Source of the DNA: Heterocephalus glaber
Lineage: Eukaryota; Chordata; Mammalia; Rodentia; Bathyergidae
Direction: 5' to 3'
DNA: 64,000 nucleotides
Assembly (NCBI RefSeq): GCF_000247695.1
Contig: NW_004624779.1
Span: 1,093,587 to 1,157,586, forward strand
A model generated the notes under the pieces. The model had not been told where the DNA came from, made no database searches, and saw only the letters and a list, made by a program, of their open reading frames with translations. Position numbers and translations under genes: made by a program. Positions 58,136-64,000 of this stretch are shown in pieces; position 1 is the stretch's first letter; every line of letters starts with the position of its first letter.

Positions 58136-58899
58136 GAATTATATGAAAATATAAGGTGGGGAATAGGAAGAAGCCAGAAACAAAGGCAGAAGTAGATAAA
58201 TACATTTTGTGTAAAGGAATAACCATTGTTGAGCTCTATTACAATGTTTAAAAGCTGAAAAAGTAGGGAAAATTGGGGTATTTAAAGTAAGAATACACTT
58301 TTTTCATCTTTACAATCGAGAGATTTTCCAGGATTTGAATTCTGTATGCCTGTGACTACACTGAAAGGCAACACTGTGTATTTTTGTTTTCATCTTTTTG
58401 GATGTAACTCCTAAGAATTTTCAGAATGCAGCTTTACTAAGTTGTCTTGAAGGAGTTATGCTATGTGCTTTTTTTAGTCCTTGCAAGCTGTGCTTCCCCT
58501 GTAGGGTTTATAACATATGCAGAAATGAAATATATGACAAAATAGCACAACAGGCTGGAGGGATAGGAAAGTAAAGTTAAATAATAGAAAGTTTTCTGGG
58601 TTGTATGGGAAGTTGTAAAAGTACTGTTTTAAAACTGATAAAAACTTATGTTGAAAACAAGCTTAAGTGCAAAACTGATAATAAAAATGTGCATTTAAAG
58701 CCGATTATAAAGAAAAACTCAATTATAAGAATAATACAAAAAGGTAAAGATAATGAATAAAAGAGAAAAAAGAGAAAAGAAATAGAAAATACATAGGAAA
58801 TGAACATACTTTCTGCTCAAATAAAACAATAATATTTTTAAATGTAAGTGAATACCTAAAGGCAAAGATTATCACACTGCTATAAAATACACTATTTAC

Positions 58900-59620
58900 A
58901 TTATATAACAAACATCACATATGTAAACATAAGAACTATCAAAGTAAATAATGACAAAAGATATACGAGGCATACACTCAACAAGAAAAGCTGCTATATC
59001 AAAATTAAAGTAGACCTGAGGACGCAACTATGACAAGGAATGATTTGGTCTCTGTTTGATGATAAAAGGGCTAGTTCCAACAAAAACACAAAGCAGTCCT
59101 AATATGTATATAGCCAATAGTATAACTTTAAAAATAAGAATGACAACGTTGAAAAAATGGAGTAACATACACAATAATAGTTTAACGTTTTAGTACACTT
59201 CTATAACCAGATATACAAAATAACATTAATGACAGAAATGATTTATAAAGTTACAATTTGGCAATTTCACTTTATTTGCACATTTATTTGCATTCATTTG
59301 AGTGCAGATCTGGATATTTACCAAGGTAGACCATATTCTGCATCATAAATTAAATCTCTAATTTCAAAGTACTAAAACCATGAAAAATACATTCCCCTGT
59401 CCACAAAATAATAAATCTTGAAAACTGCAAAAATAAATAGAAGTGAACAAATATTAAAAAATGTATGGAACTTTAATGAAAACATAAGGTTAAAAATCAC
59501 TAAACTAGTATTTTACAAAAGAGGACATCCAAATAACAAAGAGACACATTAGTTATTAGGTAAATGCAAATTAAAGCAACAAAATATGAATCAGTAAAAT
59601 AAAGTCCCTCTCTCATGGAA
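58900..59620 (+). mobile_element. Old L1 ORF2 fragment
   Basis: TTTACCAAGGTAGACCATAT at 59318 and ATCATAAATTAAATCTCTAA match the conserved ORF2 block (ACCAAGATAGACCATATGCTGGGCCATAAA type). AAGAGGACATCCAAATAACA and GGTAAATGCAAATTAAAGCA near 59519-59580 match a later block. Many indels; part of ORF2 between them is deleted. Confidence 0.6.
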
Positions 59621-59629
59621 ACAAATACA

Positions 59630-61570
59630 GTATAATGACTTAATCATAGATTCAATATACACTCTACACATAGAGAATGTCTACATGCTCCCAGTAGTGT
59701 CTTGTACATGTCATAGTAGAACCTAAGTACTACCTACAGTTCAGGTCAAAGATTTCACCTAAAGTTCAAGTAAATCTACTGCATGTTCACACATTACCAT
59801 CAATCAGGTGGACAGATACAGTATTCTATGAAATTTGCTCAGGTCTATGGTATGCTCCTTTATTACTGAGCCAGACAGAGCTATGATCTTTGATTATGGA
59901 CACAGATACACTTCAGTGATAGACTAAATTTTTAAGTTATCAATATATACATGTAAATAGAGAATAATAATAAAATGACAACAGAAAAGATAGATGACAC
60001 ATGGAAATGTGTATGACAATGAAACAAATATAATCATCATTTTTCAACTACAGTATGTAATACTAAGTTTCATGACCTTCACCACTGTAAAAATACCACT
60101 GCAAAGGACACAGAACTGACTAAAGACAGACATTTTGACCAGGTGAAAGAACAAACCTATATATACAAACTTGGACATTTATTTTCAGTTGTGGTTATTT
60201 GGCTGCCCTCATTCAACTGCAGAAAGTGCTGTTGAAAAGAAATGGCAGCCTAGCGAGTCCTTGTGGAAATAATAATTGCAAGTAAAAAGCAGAGTATTTG
60301 GCTCACTCTGAAGGAACTATCAAAGATGGATTGGTTGTGCCTGAATTTATCGATCTTAGGATGTAGGTAGAGAATTAAGGGACAATTGTTTCTTTTCCTA
60401 GCAAAGCTACAGGATGGTAGGCACACAGAGTATCCATGATGCCCACAGGCAGCAAGTAGTAACAGTGAATTATGACAAGGTTGAAATATGTCATTTTCCA
60501 TTTGACAGTTTTATCAAGCTACTTTGGTTTTATCAATATTCTACTTGGAGACCATTCCTTCGAAAATATTGAAGTTTGACATCAAATTGAGCCTTTGGAT
60601 ATATTGTTTGATAAGCTTCCAGAGAATAGGGATTAGATCTGGAAAGATGATGTTGGATATCTTAGAGTTTTAGTTCCCCTTTTGGAAAGTTAGAAAAAGG
60701 TAGCCTCAGCAAGTCTGAGTTACTTCAATCGAAGAACAAGTTGATATCCACCCTCGTGCTTTAACCTCCACTTTCTGAGACGCTTGACCTGCAAACCCAT
60801 CATTACATAGTTACCTAGGATCCTTCCTTGACTCCTTTCTGTATTGCTCTCAGTCCATCTGTACCAACCCAAGCATCAGTCACCGTGGGGAAATGAGAGC
60901 CTGCTGCTCTCTGCTTGAAAATTTCCATTAATGAAACCTGTTTCGTATTTGTGCCATATGTTGTATGATTCTGCATTTTTGATTACTATGCTTCACTTTA
61001 CATACATCCAGAATATTACTGCTCACTGCCACATAGTATCAATGCTTCATCGGGCAATTAATCATTTATGTAGCACAAAACCAGCTTTAATAGGCTTTTT
61101 ATATGAAATAATAATGAGCACTGAATACATATTTGAATATGCTCGTGAGATTACTATCTAGACCTGGATTTAACTGGCTTAAAAAAAGAGGTGTTTTCTA
61201 TTGTTAGGGTATAGTTACATTTCCTCCAAAGACAAGAGGTCAGCAGACCTTTACAACAGTCTCCTGATGGACTCTGCCTCTGGCTCCTCTCATCAGGTCT
61301 TCACCTTGCTGCCAATGTGAGTGCTTAATACCTAGATCTGACCATGCTCTGGTTCTGACCTACTTCTTGCTCTGGTTCTCTATGAGTTTTAGGACGATAT
61401 AGGTATGATTTACCAAAGCAAAACAGGGCCCCCGAGGAGCAGATTCCTACTTCTTTTTCAGACTCATTCCCTGCCAGCTTCTTTTTCACTTGTTCCTTTC
61501 TTGCCTAATAGATCCTGGTGCACTTCTCAGCATTCCCTACTTATTGAGCTAACTCTTACCCTGTCATTCA
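59630..61570. other. Unclassified; 60.7-61.17 kb appears unique
   Basis: No confident repeats. The 60.7-61.17 kb block contains a 76-codon ORF (60931-61161) that resembles no protein I know, and looks like unique sequence. No exon claimed. Confidence 0.4.
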
Positions 61571-61574
61571 TACC

Positions 61575-61677
61575 CTTCATTGTTCACTTTTGCATTTTCA
61601 GCACCGGGCACAATTTTGAGAACATAAAAAAGAAGTCCATAAATATTTTAAATGAATGAATGAATAAGTGAATGACT
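61575..61677 (+). mobile_element. L2 3' tail
   Basis: CATTTTCAGCACCGGGCACA, then CATAAATATTTTAAATGAATGAATGAATAA, with the TGAA tandem tail typical of L2 ends. Confidence 0.65.
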
Positions 61678-61679
61678 TA

Positions 61680-63220
61680 CAAATATTACTGTAATATCTT
61701 GGTCCACATGTCTTGGATCCTATGAATAATATCTCCCTTTAATCGATTTCTCTTCTACACTAGTTTCAACATAAGAACCGTTCCTATCACAATGTTAAAT
61801 GTTAGTTGAATAAAAGATGGAATGATGTGCATTTCTTCATCCTTTACTGATGAGAAATCTGTAAATTTCTGATGTTTATGTATTCAATGTATCTCTTCAT
61901 TGATATGATGCTAAATGGAAGTGGCAGAAGCAAGCTTAGATAGCATACGTACTTATTCTTATTTTAAATGCTTTATAGTAAGTATATTATGCCTTTAAAT
62001 AAGTGGATATTATTTCCTTTTTACAGGGATATTGTACTAAACTTCAAAAGTTTTTTTTCTTCTAATTATAGCTATATTCTTTAACGGGGAAATGGTACCT
62101 TTAGAATATTTGTTTAGCTTTAATTCTTCACCTATAATAATCTCTGTTTCATCTCTCTCACTGATTCACCATGAAGGATAATAAGTATAAAATGTGGAGC
62201 TGTTTCTTGAAAGAGGTAAAACATTGTATGAGTGACTTGTGATTATCATAGTTCACAAAATCACATATACTGATGTCTTACGCAAAGATATGTCTGATTA
62301 CACAGCACAGAGATCCAGGCTCTGCTGACCTAAGATATAATAAAAACTATGCCTGTAGTCTTATTATATTTGAGCCTATAGGAATTTCTGTAAACATGAT
62401 GAATATATAACAATGAAACAGCGAAGTAAACAGAAATTTTAGGCTGATGCATATTTTACCCAAGCTCCAACTGAAAATGAAAAGAAATATTATCTTGTCT
62501 GAAGTTCTCTGTGGCTGAGACACATAAGCTCATCACAGAGTCTGGGGAGGTTAATCACATATTCTCCAATATCAGAACACATCACACCCATAGAATGCAT
62601 AGAAATGAGTCTTTATCAAAAGTTATTGAATTAAACCAAAATTGGATATAGCACATTGCCTATGAATAAGCCATATGCTAGTAGGGTAATAACTCCAAAA
62701 CAGCTAATACATAGGAAGACACAGTACCAGCACACCATTTGGTAAAAAGAAAGACAAGAACACACATAAGACATACTATTTTGCAAACTAGAAATGTAAG
62801 TTGAATCAATGAAATCTGATTTTGTAATATACAAGGCTATTATTTTAGTTCCTATTACCTACCTGCTGCTTTCCCTAGGGAACCTATCCAGACCTATGGC
62901 TTTGAATGACTACTTGAGGATAATGACAAAGGCTTCTTTAAAAATCATTTTTTCTCCACCTCTGTCTCTACTATGAATTAAGATAATATGCCACCTGCAC
63001 AAACTCTGCCTGAAAGGCTGCTTATTTAGTGATTTCCTAACCAAAACAGTGAGTTCACATGTACCTTTACCCAAACTTATCTCTCTCTCCAACTACTTCT
63101 CAGTAAATAGTAAAACCATCCATATAACAGCCTGAGAAAAATACTTAAGATGCTGACTCACCTACTTCTTTCATGCCCCACATTTATTTTATCAGTCTGT
63201 TCTGTCAACACTTTTTCAAA
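61680..63220. other. AT-rich, no confident gene or repeat
   Basis: Only short ORFs (60-67 codons, minus strand at 62631 and 62910), unrecognised. Confidence 0.4.
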
Positions 63221-63229
63221 ATAGATCAT

Positions 63230-63615
63230 AAATCTTCTAAACTCTCTTCATCTCTGCTGCCATGATCTCATTCTAGGCCATCATTATATCTTACCTGGAC
63301 TGCTACTTCAATAAATCAATCACACTGTCCTTACATTATCCATTTTCCATAAAGCTACCAGAAGAATTTTTTTTCTTAAATATTGTCTTTCCTTCTCTTA
63401 AAACCCTGCAATGACTTTGCATTCAAAATAAAACCAAATTCTCTTCCACGAACCATTAAGGCTCTAGTTGAAGTACCCAGCTGTCCACCTCCATAGGGGC
63501 TGATGTTTCCATATATATCTCGTACTCACAAGTCAAATGGGAGCTTGGATGACCTTCTCTCATCATTTTCTCTATACTGTTCTCACTTCCTCACAAATAC
63601 ATTTGGCCCAATGTG
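63230..63615 (+). mobile_element. L2-like ancient LINE fragment
   Basis: Blocks CCTGGACTGCTACTTCAATA, AAAACCCTGCAATGACTTTG, AAAATAAAACCAAATTCTCT, ACCATTAAGGCTCTAGTTGA and CCTCACAAATACATTTGGCC follow the same order as the copy at 8.46-8.8 kb. Diverged. Confidence 0.5.
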
Positions 63616-63759
63616 TGAGGTACAAGAGAAAATTTAGAAAAAAGAAGTTACAAGTAATAAATATTTGACCAAAAACACTCAATTTCAGTAGGAATTGCAG
63701 AAATGCAAGTGACAATACCGTTGACAAACATTTGACTTAAAGAGAAACAAAAAGAGAGT

Positions 63760-64000
63760 ACTGGGAAGGAAGCTCCCCCGCTGCCATCCCAAGCTCCTAG
63801 GGCAGAGAAGGTGAGCCAGTCCCAGCACATGGAAGTAAGCTTCCCCACCACCATGCCAAGCTCCTAGGGCAGAGAAGGTGAGCCATGTGGGTGCTAAAAG
63901 CACCCCCCAACCCCATGGAAATGAGAAGACACATAAACAAGTCTCAAAAACAGACTTCCGGATCACCTACAGCAACCCCAAAGGGAAATGAGATCGAACA
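63760..64000 (+). mobile_element. L1 5' UTR with tandem units and start of ORF1, cut by the window end
   Basis: Two 5' UTR units in tandem share a 30-base identical core (63789-63818 and 63856-63885, period 67). A leader ending CCCCATGGAA is followed by an ATG at 63921 that opens a frame to the window end. It encodes MRRHINKSQKQTSGSPTATP and a few more residues (26 codons, no stop). The start matches the style of L1 ORF1 N-termini and resembles the ORF1 start in the antisense L1 at 25844. ORF1 encodes the RNA-binding chaperone of the L1 RNP. Whether this copy is full length cannot be seen. Confidence 0.55.

Overview
The window is AT-rich mammalian nuclear DNA, almost certainly from a rodent. 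It carries repeated tRNA-derived ID-type SINEs, B1 and B1-dID dimeric SINEs (B1 joined to an ID-like tail), rodent-style MaLR LTRs and several L1 lineages. The ID copies read TAGCTCAGTGG (A box) and GTTCGATCC-like (B box) and end in GGTACC plus an A tail. This form, together with the B1-dID dimers, does not look like mouse or rat and suggests a non-murid rodent (beaver, squirrel-related or hystricognath). The species is my inference. I find no functional protein-coding exon. Open frames above 60 codons are sparse, short and unlike any protein I recognise, except pieces of L1 ORF2 and a decayed GAPDH copy. The window reads as a gene desert or the inside of a very long intron.

Layout. 0-2.7 kb: an old L1 3' end carrying two ID insertions, then an internally deleted Tigger (pogo-type) element with both ends and a decayed transposase C-terminus. 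4.1-5.4 kb: L1 3' ends on the minus strand. 6-10.4 kb: B1-dID, L2-like fragments and MaLR/ERVL LTRs. 11.3-13.05 kb: an L1 fragment and a full-length processed GAPDH pseudogene. 13.5-15.4 kb: B1-dID, a Tigger-like MITE, MIR and L2. 15.4-18 kb: mostly unique. 18.1-19.3 kb: B1 and an L1 3' half. 22.7-25.4 kb: a MaLR LTR, an ID and three Tigger-like MITEs. 25.6-27.5 kb: the 5' end of an L1 on the minus strand, with a GC-rich promoter-like block, a long polypyrimidine tract and the start of ORF1. 27.7-29.6 kb: SINEs, MIR and a (GT)n tract. 29.6-34.3 kb: mostly unique. 34.3-37.7 kb: an LTR, two IDs, an L1 3' UTR and HAL1/L1M remnants. 40.9-43.7 kb: an ERV-LTR-like block and Tigger elements, one of them split by an ID. 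45.8 kb: a Z-DNA-prone repeat. 46.9-48.3 kb: HAL1 with an ID, then a U2 snRNA 5' fragment. 49.5 kb: an 80-bp hAT MITE with an exact 8-bp target duplication. 52.8-55.5 kb: a MaLR LTR, an ID and a well-preserved 5'-truncated L1 with a duplicated 3' UTR. 57-63.6 kb: unique sequence, old L1, L2. 63.76 kb to the end: the 5' UTR and first 26 ORF1 codons of a plus-strand L1 that leaves the window.

The window records several rounds of retroposition rather than a pathway. L1 supplied the machinery. ID, B1 and the GAPDH copy, and probably the U2 fragment, were mobilised by it, many with A-tails and target-site duplications. An older layer of DNA transposons (Tigger, hAT) and mammal-wide repeats (MIR, L2, HAL1) lies beneath. 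Nested insertions (ID in L1, ID in Tigger, ID in HAL1, hAT in MIR) give a relative order of events. I found no convincing new biological system. The best items are the hAT MITE, the L1 with the tandem 3' UTR, and the two L1 5' ends with promoter-like sequence.
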